Positions 19,089-28,483 of a stretch of DNA of 37,099 bases are shown here, in pieces. Source of the stretch: Chara braunii (taxonomy: Eukaryota; Streptophyta; Charophyceae; Charales; Characeae); NCBI GenBank assembly GCA_003427395.1, contig BFEA01000186.1:2531689-2568787 (forward strand). The letters are read 5' to 3'. Below the pieces are notes generated by a model. The model saw only the letters and a list, made by a program, of their open reading frames with translations. It was not told the origin of the DNA and did no database searches. The translations under genes and the position numbers were made by a program. Each line of letters opens with the position of its first letter. The first letter of the stretch is position 1.

Positions 19089-19689
19089 TGTCGGGGAAAC
19101 CCTCTTATCTTTCACCCTCCTTATCTCTCCCCTCTTGAGCTTTTTTTGCCCTTGCTTTGTTCCGGCCCTACTCCCGGAAGAGGGGGCAGGTGGGAGCCTT
19201 TGTCGTGCTTTACGAGTATCGTAGCGAAGTGAGGGGATACCCGAGTGGCACGGCTAAGGACGAGTCCCCGCTACAATGAACGAGCGTGTGGCCGCCCCGT
19301 TACGCGAACCGGTCTCCAAAGTTGCGGCAAAAGTCGCCACAACGACGCCGGGTTCCTCGGTACCGGAGTCGGGTGGAGTGTGGAAGGGAACCCCAAGAGC
19401 ATCAAGCCAGCAAGAACCGATCAAGACCAGGGGCAGTCGAGCAGACCGAGTTCGGACATGACCGGGGGCAGACAGTCAACCCCACACGTGAGGCTCCCGC
19501 TCAGGCCATGTTTGCTCTCGGTCAAGGACGAGCCCTTGACCCCCTCTCGTAAGTCGAATTAGCGAGCGCACCCAGGCGTACCGAACTCGATTCAAATACT
19601 GGATCCGGAAGTTTCCCCCCCTACCCGCAAGGCCAACAACCCAATTTTACTCCTAGCAGGCGGCCAATCCTGCCTGTGGGTCGAATGCG

Positions 19690-20440
19690 GACATGAGCGT
19701 ACCAACAGACCCAATCTCGATAGAGAACCAGGGACCCGCAATCCACCCCGCTAGTAAAGGATTCAGACCAAGGCGGCTACCCCCCCTCCACTCCTTCGGC
19801 CAAATGCAGAAAACAGCAGAAGCAAACCACCATATCGAGCCAGAAAACAGCGAGCGCATACCAAATTGGATCGGGAACCAGGAGCCTGCAATTTCTTTTC
19901 CTAGTGAGAGATACCGAACAAATCTGTTCGTGACTGGCGGTTAACCCGGACCTTGAACCAAATGCAGAACACAGCAAAAGCGAAACAACATACCGAACCA
20001 GAAAACTGCGAGCGCATACCAAATTGGATCGAGAACCCGGAGCCTGCAATTTTTTTTCCTAGTGAGAGATACCGAACAAATCTGTTCGTGACTGGCGTAA
20101 CCCGGACCCTGAGCCAAATGCAGAAGACATCAAAAGCGAAACAGCATACCGAACCAGAAAACTGCGCGCGCTTACCAAATTGGATCTAGAAAAAGGAGCT
20201 AACAATTTACTTTACCAGTGAGAGATATCGACCAAGTCTGTTCGTGACCGGCGGTTAACTCCGCCCGTAGGCTGGGTGCAGAGGACAGCTAGAGCGAACT
20301 AGCTTACCGAGCTCGACCGAGAAACAAATTCCCGCAATTTTTCCGAGAACGGCTAGAGCATACTAGCTCGCTGAACCGAAAATAGCGAGCTTATCTGCTT
20401 GTCAAGCTCGATCGGGAACCAAGAACCCGCCGCTGGTCCG
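19690..20440. repeat. ~157-bp tandem repeats in LTR
   Basis: CAAATGCAGA recurs at 19801, 19959 and 20115 (spacing 158 and 156). Each unit also has CATACCGAACCAGAAAAC, CCAAATTGGATC, GAGCCTGCAATTTTTTT and AGTGAGAGATACCGAAC-like words. Diverged partial units flank them near 19724, 20317 and 20410. Overlapping open frames repeat with the unit and have no independent support. Confidence 0.8.
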
Positions 20441-20557
20441 CTCTGGAACAAGGGGATTTACCTCTCTTAGCAAGAGTGGCTCATCTAATCAGAATCCTCT
20501 CGAGCAGTGAGTCCCGAGCGACAGAGGCTGGGAACGGACTCTGTAGCTCGGCCCGAG

Positions 20558-20705
20558 TTACTCTCTCTTTTCTCTCTTTCTCCCTCCTCGTCTGCTCCCT
20601 CTCTCTCTCTCTTTTTCGCTCTCCCTCTCTCTTTTCTTCTCTCTCTCTTTTCTCTCTCTCTTTTCTTTCTTTTTCCGTATCCCTCTCTTTCTCTCCTTCT
20701 CCTCG
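20558..20705. repeat. CT-rich low-complexity tract
   Basis: CTCTCTTTTCT-type sequence gives long Ser/Leu- or Arg/Glu-rich open frames on both strands. No gene is supported. Confidence 0.85.
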
Positions 20706-21726
20706 CCTTCGCCACCTAGTGTCGAACTTCTAGCAGATACCGCATGAGTCCTCCAAGCATGCCTAGACTCTCGGTTCCACAACCGCAAAGTACGCACGAA
20801 GTAGTGTCCTTGCCATGAAGCGCGCCGGTCGAGGCCGGAGCGAAAGCTCTGGCCGACCGCGGGGGACGACTGTCTCTTAAGACTCGCGGCGCGGACGAAA
20901 GTCACCCTACCACAAAGGGAAGATGAAGTTCTACGGCTGGTTCGTACGCGTAGTAGGAGAACTCGGGTCGCACAGAGTTCCTTCGTGATCCGGTTTCCGG
21001 CCGCATTTGCGGGCAAGGCGCTCTTTTCCTTTCGTTCTTCTCGCAGGTGACGCTGCTCCCCTTCCCTCTCTCTCTCTCTCGTTCCTCCGGGCTCCTCTCA
21101 CCCTTCGAGTCAAAGGTCGTGTCGATTCCTCGTGCGTGGGGTTCACTCCCCCTTGTGCTCCCTCACGCCGAACGCTCACAATGCGACCTCGACATGTCGC
21201 TTCTCCGGGATGGCCCTGGCCCGTGCGCTCGAGGGTCGCCCCTCCGTCTGGGGGCAGACTCCCACCGAGCGATGTTCCTTCCTTCGCACTCGGGCGCCTC
21301 TCTCGTACTGCTCCCCCCCCCCCCTTGATGCCTAAGCACAACCGACTTCCTTGAGCGCAGACGATAGCTCAACATTTCTCGTGCGCTGCTACGTGCGGCC
21401 TCTGCCTCCCCTTCTCTCGCCTTCTCTTCCTCCCTCTCTCTATCAGCCTTCCCTTCGCTCCTCGTGTGCGAAGCCCCGGCCTGCGTTCCTGCCCTGGCTC
21501 CTAGAGCCACCGACAACTCCCGTGCGCTCCGCCAGAATCCTTAACTCCTGTCTGCAATGAGCTCCTCTGCCCTCGCCCTCTCGCCCGCTTCTCGGTCCCT
21601 GCCCCGCTGGCCCGGGGCCGAGCGCCGTCGAACGCAATAGCGCGAATTCTGCTGCTCCCGAGCTCTGCCGTGTGCTTCTATCCACGTGTGCTCTCCTCCC
21701 CTTCCTAAAAACACCCGATGCCACCT

Positions 21727-21734
21727 CTTTTATA
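21727..21734 (-). promoter_or_regulatory. Possible LTR TATA box (TATAAAAG)
   Basis: TATAAAAG on the minus strand, preceded by GGA and followed by AGGTGGC. It is centrally placed in the proposed LTR and on the sense strand of the element, as expected for a U3 promoter. No transcript evidence. Confidence 0.4.
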
Positions 21735-21814
21735 TCCTTCTTTCCCCAAGTCCCCGATCCTCGCTCTTCTCTCTCTTCCAATCACTTTCCTTGGCCAGCA
21801 CCGCGATACTTCCC

Positions 21815-22310
21815 CCCGTTTCCCCAAATATTTCACTTCCGCTGAAATTTTTCCTACATTCTTTCGGAATTCCCACCTCTAATTTCACCCGCTTCTCTCT
21901 GATCCCGCTTTCACCCATCTTTCATCTTCACCTCTCTTCCAAATCCCCCTTTGCCTCCGTTTTAGCTAACGGCTACTTTTCTTTATTCCATCTCAGGACC
22001 TTCGAATTCGATTATCAAGAACATCAAGGGCGCGCACTTCCCTGACAGCGCATTCGCATGCGTCCCTTCCCCAAATATTTTACTCCCGTTGAAATTTTTT
22101 TCTTCTTTTCTCGAAATTCCCGCCTCTGAATTCTCTTGCTTTCGACTCACATCCAGATCCTCTGTCGCCTCCACTTTAGCCAATGACCACTCTTCTCCAA
22201 CCTTTCTTCAGATCAGCACTTCCCCTCCGAATTTGGTCATCAAGAACGGCGAGGGCGCGCAACGCTTTCGCATGAGCCCCCCCCCTTTCTTGCCCCAACT
22301 GTTTCCAGAC
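21815..22310. repeat. 247-bp tandem duplication in LTR
   Basis: TTCCCCAAATATTTCACTTC at 21820 recurs as TTCCCCAAATATTTTACTCC at 22067. Both copies continue with TGAAATTTTT, GAATTCCC-like words, TTTAGC(T/C)AA, ATCAAGAAC, GGGCGCGCA and TTTCGCATG or ATTCGCATG. Identity looks like roughly 70-80 percent by eye. Confidence 0.7.
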
Positions 22311-23257
22311 ACCTCCCGTCCTTGCTCACCCCGTCGTCTCGCATTCCCTGGTGGCTGGGAACCTGCATCCGACTTCCGTTCTGCTACCTGTTCAGAGCCC
22401 TCCCCCCATTTTTCTCCTCAGTAAAGGGAGGATTCCGACGGTCCGATGCCTAACTCGATGTAGGTAGTTGGAGTTAGTACTCAGTACCCCGGCGCTTCGT
22501 CACACTTAGTCGCCTCTTCGGATTCGACCTTGCTAGAGTTCTGAGGGGCCCTCCATGTAAGCTCGATTTTGTGCGGCAGCCACGTCGGAATTGTGTCGGC
22601 CTCAAAGGTCGCGGCTTTTCACCCGTCCTCCCGACACTGCAGTCCTAACCAGGGCCAAACGAATCATGTCACGCACACCCGCGGTAGCCTGGTAGTTATT
22701 TATAGCCGAGGCTTGGGGCCGTCACCGGCCCTCCACTCTTGACCCAGTCAAGGTCCTCTCAGAACGACAGCGCCCGTCCCGCGTGCTCTTCTTTTGATAT
22801 CAAAACTCCAACCTTTCAGGATCCGCCCGAGCCCGTTTGTGACCTTGGTTCGGATCGGCACCCCAGCCAAACAAAGGGTTAGAACGAAGATCGAAATGCC
22901 CGCAGGCATTCGAGAACACCATATCCACATGCATACATACTTCAGAATCACGCAAAAACCAGCAAAAAGAAAAAAAATAGTGTTCATCTTGAAAAGGGAA
23001 AGTCGTCGGCGGGTAGGCAGCCGCCCGACAACCAGCCCACACCCCATTTCTCGCCGTCCCTGGCGAGCACCTCTCATAACCCTTTCTTTTAACCACTGCC
23101 CCACACCCAATGTTTACCGTAGAAATGTTTCACCCATTTCCCCCTCATTTCCCCCGTTTAGATCACGCTGCCCCTTTCCATCAGACTTAATCTCTTTGTG
23201 TGAGTTCACGGCACATTCCTATCCCATGCCTTATCGCTCCTCACGACACCTGCTTCT

Positions 23258-23437
23258 CTAACTATGGTACAATTTTTCCTTCGACACTTCACCCTTCCCG
23301 GAACAAGTTTTCCTAACTATGGTATACTACCCTTTTTGGAATTACGGCTTGACCCCCGTTTGTCTAACTAGGGCACATTCTTGCCTCCTAACTAGGGTAC
23401 AATCATCTCCAGAACACGTCTCTCTAATTATGGTACA
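23258..23437 (-). repeat. Five copies of CTAACTAKGGTACA at LTR edge
   Basis: Copies at 23258, 23313, 23364, 23388 and 23424 (plus-strand text CTAACTATGGTACA or close variants such as CTAACTAGGGTACA). On the sense (minus) strand the motif reads TGTACC(A/C)TAGTTAG and the outermost copy is the LTR terminus itself. Candidate integrase-end or U3 enhancer repeats. Confidence 0.65.
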
Positions 23438-23452
23438 CCATCCTTCCTTCCC
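23438..23452 (-). other. Polypurine tract
   Basis: GGGAAGGAAGGATGG on the minus strand lies directly before the proposed LTR start TGTACC and ~210 bp after the pol stop. It would prime plus-strand DNA synthesis. Confidence 0.5.
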
Positions 23453-23661
23453 AAGGGATTTTACCCCCGTCTCCATCTCCTCATCCCTTTCTCGCGCTTC
23501 TCTCTCTTTCGTTTTCTCTCTTCTCTCTCTCGTCCGATTCTCAAGGCTTTCCTTGAGGCGCTCCTTCTTTCTTTCTGCCTGCGTTTCCTTAATCGGTCGG
23601 CGTCACCGTCATCCTCTCTAGGCCGTTTCTTCTTTCTAGGTGTTTTTGGTAGGGGAGGTTT

Positions 23662-24270
23662 TCAGACTGTATACCCTTTCTTAGGCAGTCGAGAGGAGGC
23701 TCCCTGTTCAGAGGTCTCCCCTTTTTCGTGAGGAAGGATCACCTTTGTGTCAACCACTTCCTTCCCTTTCCGTTTCGGCTCCTCCCCAAGGGTGCCTCTT
23801 GATCGGAAGATTTTGAGACGAGCCCCTGCGATAGGGTCCCGTAGTCTACTCCCGTCTGATTCCACGACTATGAAAGCTCCCCCATCCAATCTCTTTAGGA
23901 CCTTATACGGCCCCATCCATCGGTTCGCGAATTTTCGGCTCCAGGTCTTTTCTAGTGACGAATCGTACATCACTAGTAGGTCATCAATCCCTATCGGCGC
24001 CTTTTGGACCCGCAGATTTTTGTCCGACCTTTCTTTTCCGTTCACCCTTTCTCTCTCGACGTTCTCACTGGCCGTGGTTACCCCGGTGTCCAAGTTTTCG
24101 GCTATCTGCTGTATCCTTGCCTCCAACAGTTCACCCTCAGATATGTTGGTTTTCCAGGAGACACTTGTCCAAGTGTCCACGTGGAACTCGATAGGCAGGG
24201 GGCAATGCCTACCGAACCAAAGGGTGTAAGGAGGGTATCCCGTACTGGATTTAACCGTGATATTATCGGC
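23662..24270 (-). pseudogene. pol: Integrase C-terminal region, minus-strand element
   Basis: Continues the integrase frame after TGA 24271. STGYPPYTLWFGRHCPLPIE is the conserved segment after the catalytic core. The C-terminal DNA-binding module has KFANRWMGPYKVLKRLDGGA (the GPY/F motif), then AGARLKIFRSRG. A short basic tail ends in KKGYTV at TGA 23662. No chromodomain is visible. A stop lies between about 24181 and 24183. The upstream TGA stands where related integrases have Trp (AVWADN), so TGG-to-TGA is the likely lesion. Confidence 0.7.
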
Positions 24271-24453
24271 TCAAACCGCGTACCGCAAATATCTCGGGCA
24301 CGGTTCCGGGCGGCCTTTGCACCATTTCGCTAGAGCGTCCACAAGCGTCTGGTGACCCCTTTCTACCGGCACATTGTTTTGGGGGTGATAAGCGGACGTA
24401 TAGGTTGCCCCTATTCCCGCCTTTTCCAATAACCCCTTTACCTTTTGGCTCAA
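24271..24453 (-). pseudogene. pol: Integrase catalytic core, second half
   Basis: QKVKGLLEKAGIGATYTSAY is followed by HPQNNVPVERGHQTLVDALA. The E in PVERGHQTL is the third residue of the D,D(35)E triad and HPQ(N) is the usual preceding motif. It is in the same frame as the part upstream, separated only by TAG 24454-24456, where related proteins have DRGAQF, suggesting CAG to TAG. Confidence 0.75.
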
Positions 24454-24456
24454 GAA

Positions 24457-25410
24457 CTATGCGCCCCTATCCATGAATATTCTCCCGACGCACCCATACC
24501 GCGCGAAATATTCTAGGAGAAAATCACTCACCTCTTCTGCCGTCTTCTTCTTAATAGCCTTTGCCTCTACGAACCTTGTGAGGTCATCCCGGACGTTGAT
24601 TATATACCGAAGCCCGCCGACCCCTTTCGGCATGGTCACTAAATCTATATGGACCTTCTCGCCCGGAACCGTGGGAAAGGATGAAACTAAGGGATCTTTG
24701 TATCGAGCCATCGCCCTCTTTTGACAAGCCTCACATGTTGAACAGTACTTTTTCACTTCGGTGTATTGCCCGTCCCACCAATAAAGCCTACGGACCTTAT
24801 CGAAAGTACCCTTAACCCCCCTGTGACCTCCAACGACTCCATCGTGTAACTCCTCTATGACCGCCCTTCTTTCCTCCGGATCGCACAACACCCTCATGGG
24901 TATCGCAAACTTGGTGGGCCTTTTGAAGAGATGGCCTCCCCGCAGCCAATACCCCAGTGCCTCTTGCCGGATTCTTTCAGTCCCTGTTTCCCTACCGGCC
25001 AAGTACAGTCCTATGTCCTGGTACTTCCCGTCGTAGAGATTTGCGAGAAAAGTCTTTGGGCCTCCTTCTTCCCCTCGGCTGCTCCCCGCTATTTGCGCCC
25101 TATTAGTGGCGACTTTCATTATCTCCTCTCCAGCCATTGTCACTTCTTCCTCCTTAAGCCTAGGTAGGTCCTCCTCACGAATGGGAAGTCGGGACAATCC
25201 ATCCGCGACCTGGTTCTTGGTCCCTGATATCCTCTCGACCCTGTAGTCGTAAAGCCTAATATAAATAATCCAGCGTGCGATGGTCGGATCCGTCAGCAAG
25301 AAATCTCTTTGGAGGACCGCGGCCACTGCTGTCGGGTCCACCCTTAGTAGAAATCGTCGTCCGTATAGGTAGTGACGGAAGGCTTTTAGGCAATGCAATA
25401 CCCCTAACAC
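24457..25410 (-). CDS. pol: RNase H C-terminus and integrase zinc-finger/core, minus-strand element
   Basis: The largest intact pol piece (about 317 codons). It starts with the end of RNase H (LGVLHCLKAFRHYLYGRRFL, LRVDPTAVAAVL, then YDYRVERISGTKNQVADGLS). The integrase HHCC finger is H...H in HDGVVGGHRGVKGTFDKVRR and C..C in YCSTCEACQKRAMAR. The core shows two of the three acidic residues, HIDLVTM and FMDRGA. The domain order RT-RNase H-integrase marks Ty3/gypsy (Metaviridae) and excludes Ty1/copia. The frame is shared with RT and the rest of integrase. It acts in the nucleus, inserting element cDNA. Confidence 0.85.
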   Translation of the reverse strand: MLGVLHCLKAFRHYLYGRRFLLRVDPTAVAAVLQRDFLLTDPTIARWIIYIRLYDYRVERISGTKNQVADGLSRLPIREEDLPRLKEEEVTMAGEEIMKVATNRAQIAGSSRGEEGGPKTFLANLYDGKYQDIGLYLAGRETGTERIRQEALGYWLRGGHLFKRPTKFAIPMRVLCDPEERRAVIEELHDGVVGGHRGVKGTFDKVRRLYWWDGQYTEVKKYCSTCEACQKRAMARYKDPLVSSFPTVPGEKVHIDLVTMPKGVGGLRYIINVRDDLTRFVEAKAIKKKTAEEVSDFLLEYFARYGCVGRIFMDRGA

Positions 25411-25416
25411 CTCCTT

Positions 25417-25791
25417 TTAGAATTGGCTATAATTTCTCTCGGCGGGGTTCAAGGTCCGGCTTTCGACTCGCAACGGTCTCTCTTTCCCTTCTCCGTCCTT
25501 TTGAGACAGGAGGCCCCCCACTGAGTGAGATCCCGCGTCCGTGGAGACTATAAAGGGGCGATGCTCCTCGTCCTCGAAGAAAGGAACTCCCAGAATCTCT
25601 CCACCTTCGCGGAATTCCCCCTTTAAGGCTTCCATTGCCGCGGCTTGTTCTTCTCCCCAAACCCATCCTTCCGATTTCCTAAGGAATCTTCTGAGGGGTT
25701 CCACTTTCTCACCATAGGCTTTTATGAAGATTCTCCAGTAGCCCTCAACCCCCAAAAACTGTCGGGCCTTCGTTATGGACCCGAGTGGTGA
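25417..25791 (-). pseudogene. pol: RT thumb/connection and RNase H N-terminus
   Basis: After TGA 25792-25794 the frame reads FLGVEGYWRIFIKAYGEKVE, then PLRRFLRKSEGWVWGEEQAA, the standard link after the RT palm. RNase H starts with FIVSTDAGSHSVGGLLSQKD (first catalytic D) and ends ESRTLNPAERNYSQF (E of the second motif), where TAA 25414-25416 interrupts before KEVLGVL. The two stops flanking this piece sit at positions where relatives carry Trp (W-P-P) and Glu. Confidence 0.75.
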
Positions 25792-26487
25792 CGGTCAGGT
25801 CATCAATTTCAATAACTTTTCGGGGTCGGGCCTTCGCCTCTCCTTATCGCAAATGAACCCCAGTATCTTGATGGAGGATACGCCCCAACGACTCTTAGTC
25901 CCGCTCACCGTGAGGTTGGCATCATCCAACTTCTCAAGAACGTTTCTGACGTCACTCATGTGGTCGGCCACGGACTTTCTCACTCCTGGAAAGACCTCCG
26001 TCTCATCCCGTTCGACCGGTCCTTTTATCGGGAAGTCATCCAGGAAGACCTCCACCTTTTCCGGTATGAATTCCTTGAGGACTGCGATCATGGCCCTTTG
26101 GAACACGGCTACCCCGTTAGTCCACCCCATGGGTACTACCATCATTTGAACCAACCCTAAAGGCGTATGCATGACGGTCATGTGCCTGTCCCGGTAATCT
26201 AAGGGAATCTCGTCATACCCTTAGATGAGATCGCAGATAGATTATATTGAGTGACCTACCGATCCTTCCGCTAGCAAATCGGCCTCAGGTATAGACCCCA
26301 CGTCTCTTATGGTGACCGCATTAGTCCTCTGGAGGTTTTGAATCCATCTCAGTTTGTTGCTACCCTCTTTCCTCAGAAAGAACCACTTATTTGAGTAGGC
26401 ACTCTCGCAAGGCTCAGCGACAAACGTCATTATCTTTTCCTTGATGAAGGTCACTATCTCCTCTAACTCCTTTGAGCGTACTTCCAC
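25792..26487 (-). pseudogene. pol: Reverse transcriptase palm, minus-strand element
   Basis: In one frame from about 26487: WFFLRKEGSNKLRWIQNLQR, AVTIRDVGSIPEADLLAEG, then two stops (TAA 26242 and TAA 26221) flanking SICDLI, then GYDEIPLDYRDRHMTVMHTP. The next ORF, 26181-25795, has VVPMGWTNGVAVFQRAM and the catalytic KVEVFLDDFPIKG; FLDD replaces the usual Y.DD. KSRWGVSSIKILGFICDKE ends the palm. It copies the element RNA into DNA. The copy is inactive because of the stops. Confidence 0.8.
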
Positions 26488-26870
26488 TGAGGCCTATCCT
26501 CCCAAGGCACGTGCGGGATCGTGTGGATCTGTGCCGGCTTGGCATATCTTGGGTCGATTCTCTCTCTCTCCGAGTCATCAAAGACAATGGCGTTATCGCA
26601 CCCCCTTAGGGTCATTGCTATGAACCCCTTCTCTTCCTGCGTGAGGTTCCTATCTTCTATATTCATTTTGGTCAATCTATCGGTCGTTATCCTTTGCCCT
26701 TCCCTCTCTTTCCTCTTCCAGATGATATCAGTTGTCTCCTCCTCCGATATTGTAGCTTCCCCCGTTCTATCCCGGCTGACCGCGGTGGGTTTTACTTTCT
26801 CCGCTATGGTTTTGTGCTTCTTAACCCCTCCGGCTAGGGGGATTCCTCCAAAAAAGACATACTCACGCAT
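26463..26870 (-). pseudogene. pol: Pol N-terminal region after the -1 frameshift
   Basis: Begins FFGGIPLAGGVKKHKTIAEK, homologous to FFRGRLKQGGKRRYKTVDKK of the plus-strand element. NLTQEEKGFIAMTL and the linker AQIHTIPHVPWEDRPQWKY, the usual pre-RT segment (PHQPW in the other element), follow. The frame is lost at about 26480, and the RT frame starts in EVRSKELEEIVTF, an indel of one base. There is no need for an ATG: the reading frame is entered from the protease ORF by frameshifting. Confidence 0.65.
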
Positions 26871-27316
26871 CCACCAAACTCCTCTTCGTCCTCCTTCTCG
26901 TACCCCTTACCGTTAATCACAATCCTATCCCCTACGTCCTCGACCTCTAGTTGGTCCCCCTTGGGTCCCTTATCTGCCAGAAGCACCTCCTCTAGACGGA
27001 CTCGACATACCCTCGACTGGCTCCCCTTGCGTCTAGCAATGCTGATTCGGTTACGTTCATCTTGCGCGTCTACGGTCTTTAGGACCACTCGGATTCCATC
27101 TGGGCTTTGGATCGAGAGAGTCTGACTCCCATCGGGTAGATCCACCGTGGTAGTGTGTAGTGCCCTCAGCCAGGTCCTTCCGAGGATCAGCTCGGAGGAG
27201 CATTCTTTTACCGAAAAGATCAGAACCGTGGCCTCTACACCGGCGACCGCAATCACAGGGCTATGACACACCCCTTCGGCCGGTTGCAACTTGTTATTGG
27301 CCACTACAATCGACAT
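26834..27316 (-). pseudogene. Protease C-terminal half and extension
   Basis: Continues the gag-protease frame after a single TGA (27326-27328). MSIVVANNKLQPAEGVCHSP and VAGVEATVLIFSVKECSSEL precede LILGRTWLRAL, the hydrophobic-ILG motif that closes the retropepsin fold. An acidic/basic extension (RISIARRKGSQSRVCRVRLE, KGYEKEDEEEFGG) leads to the frameshift site and ends FLEESP at TAG 26834. Confidence 0.65.
26849..26855 (-). promoter_or_regulatory. -1 frameshift heptamer T TTT TTG with downstream stem-loop
   Basis: The protease-frame codons are TCT TTT TTG, so the heptamer obeys X XXY YYZ. A -1 slip leads straight into the pol frame. Eight bases downstream a stem CCCCT/AGGGG with a six-base loop (26825-26840) contains the zero-frame stop TAG. 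Spacer length and layout are those of known -1 frameshift signals. Confidence 0.65.
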
Positions 27317-27325
27317 TGATACCCC

Positions 27326-28481
27326 TCAATCTATCTCCAAGTCCAGCTCTCGTGCGATGGAATCCCTGCATACCGTAGACTCGGACCCATTGTCTACAAG
27401 AGCCCTCATCTCTTTCCCACTTACCACCGCCTGGAGCTGGCCGTTGCCTAATACATAGAACTTCTTGGCCTCCTCACCTGAGAAGAAGTTGGCAGGTAGT
27501 TCCTCCATGGTAATGCGGGAGGCCTGTAGTTCTTCCTTGACTGGATCCTCCACCGGCACCGTGGGCCCCCCTACGAGCGGGACTCTTACCTTCCTCGTGA
27601 TGCTCAGGAGTTCTTCCCTGGCGCTTTTGCTGGCAGCTAGATATTCCAGAAGTGTGCACTGCATAGGCTGCATCAGGGTCCTTCTAAGGGGTGCTACCGT
27701 GTCTATCTCATCTAGAGTGCACTTCATTTCGAACTTTTTGGGCCCCCTTTTCTTAGGCAATTTTGGCGAGGTGGGCTCTTCCTTCTTTTCCTCCACCGCT
27801 TTTGCATCGGTCATTGGCTGGTCATTGTCGCCGTTTCTTACTTCCGTACCTTCCGTCACGCTCGCTTGGTTCTCAGACGTCTCGGTCCCGACCTGCGTCC
27901 TTACCCTTAGGCAGGGCCGTTCTTCCTCGGGTTGAGAATCCATGAACGTGATGCTTGATACTTGGGGTTCCCTAATGGACAACCCTCCCGGTGACTGCAC
28001 CATTTGGATGTGAGCAGTGTTGGAGGAGCTCACGACTTCCGGCTTCTTCCCCAGTCTAGCCTCCTGAAGGGCCACCCTTTTTTCCACGTTCACCTTCATT
28101 GATGGGTAAAAGGAGACCGCCTCTCCGCTATCTCCCCACACAACCCACTTGTTCTCATTTAGCTTGACCACCCCCAACCTTAAGGCCTCCATGAGATAGG
28201 GGCAATCCCTTTTGATGTGATTTTCTTCATTGCAGTAGACACACCCGCTTCGAGCTTGGGGATTGTTGGGGCGTGGACCCCCTTGTGTGGCTGCCGCCAT
28301 AGGCGCAGGCGGAGCCGGTGGTGGTGGTGTCGGTGGTGGTGGCGCCATAACCTCCGGTCACGGCCCAGGGGCCCTGGCTTGAGGGGCGTCTCCCCACCTT
28401 CCATCCCTAGCATCCTTCCAATGGGAACTCCCCCAATTGGAACCTCGATTCCCCCCTATCTCCCGGTCATTCCTCCAACCT
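27326..28481 (-). pseudogene. gag: Gag nucleocapsid, linker and protease active site
   Basis: After TAA 28484 the frame continues SNWGSSHWKDARDG, has a TGA at 28358-28360, then a Pro-rich stretch (MAPPPPTPPPPAPPAPM). The knuckle CVYCNEENHIKRDC is a canonical C-X2-C-X4-H-X4-C. A ~200-residue linker includes EKKEEPTSPKLPKKRGPKKF and MQPMQCTLLEYLAASKSARE. The protease begins KEMRALVDNGSESTVCRDSI: the motif is D-N-G where D-S-G or D-T-G is expected, so the catalytic loop may be mutated. It ends LEID before TGA 27326. Confidence 0.7.
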
Positions 28482-28483
28482 CC

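Larger units (their letters stand above)
19089..23437 (-). mobile_element. 3' LTR of the minus-strand gypsy element (~4.35 kb)
   Basis: One end is fixed by the interrupted RT: host sequence ATAACGG stops and TGTCGGGGAAACCC begins at 19089. The other end is placed at 23437 (GGTACA on the plus strand), followed by CCATCCTTCCTTCCC, the complement of a polypurine tract. Read on the minus strand the LTR is TGTACC...CCCGACA, with TG/CA ends. The 5' copy lies outside the window, so the outer limit is inferred. Inside are 157-bp tandem repeats, CT-rich tracts, a 247-bp tandem duplication, a TATAAAAG box and five copies of a 14-bp motif. Open frames within are not conserved. Confidence 0.55.

Noticed and set aside
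20476-21781. Numerous Ser/Pro/Arg-rich frames in the LTR
   Set aside because: CT-rich composition keeps all frames open; no conserved motif or homologous counterpart.
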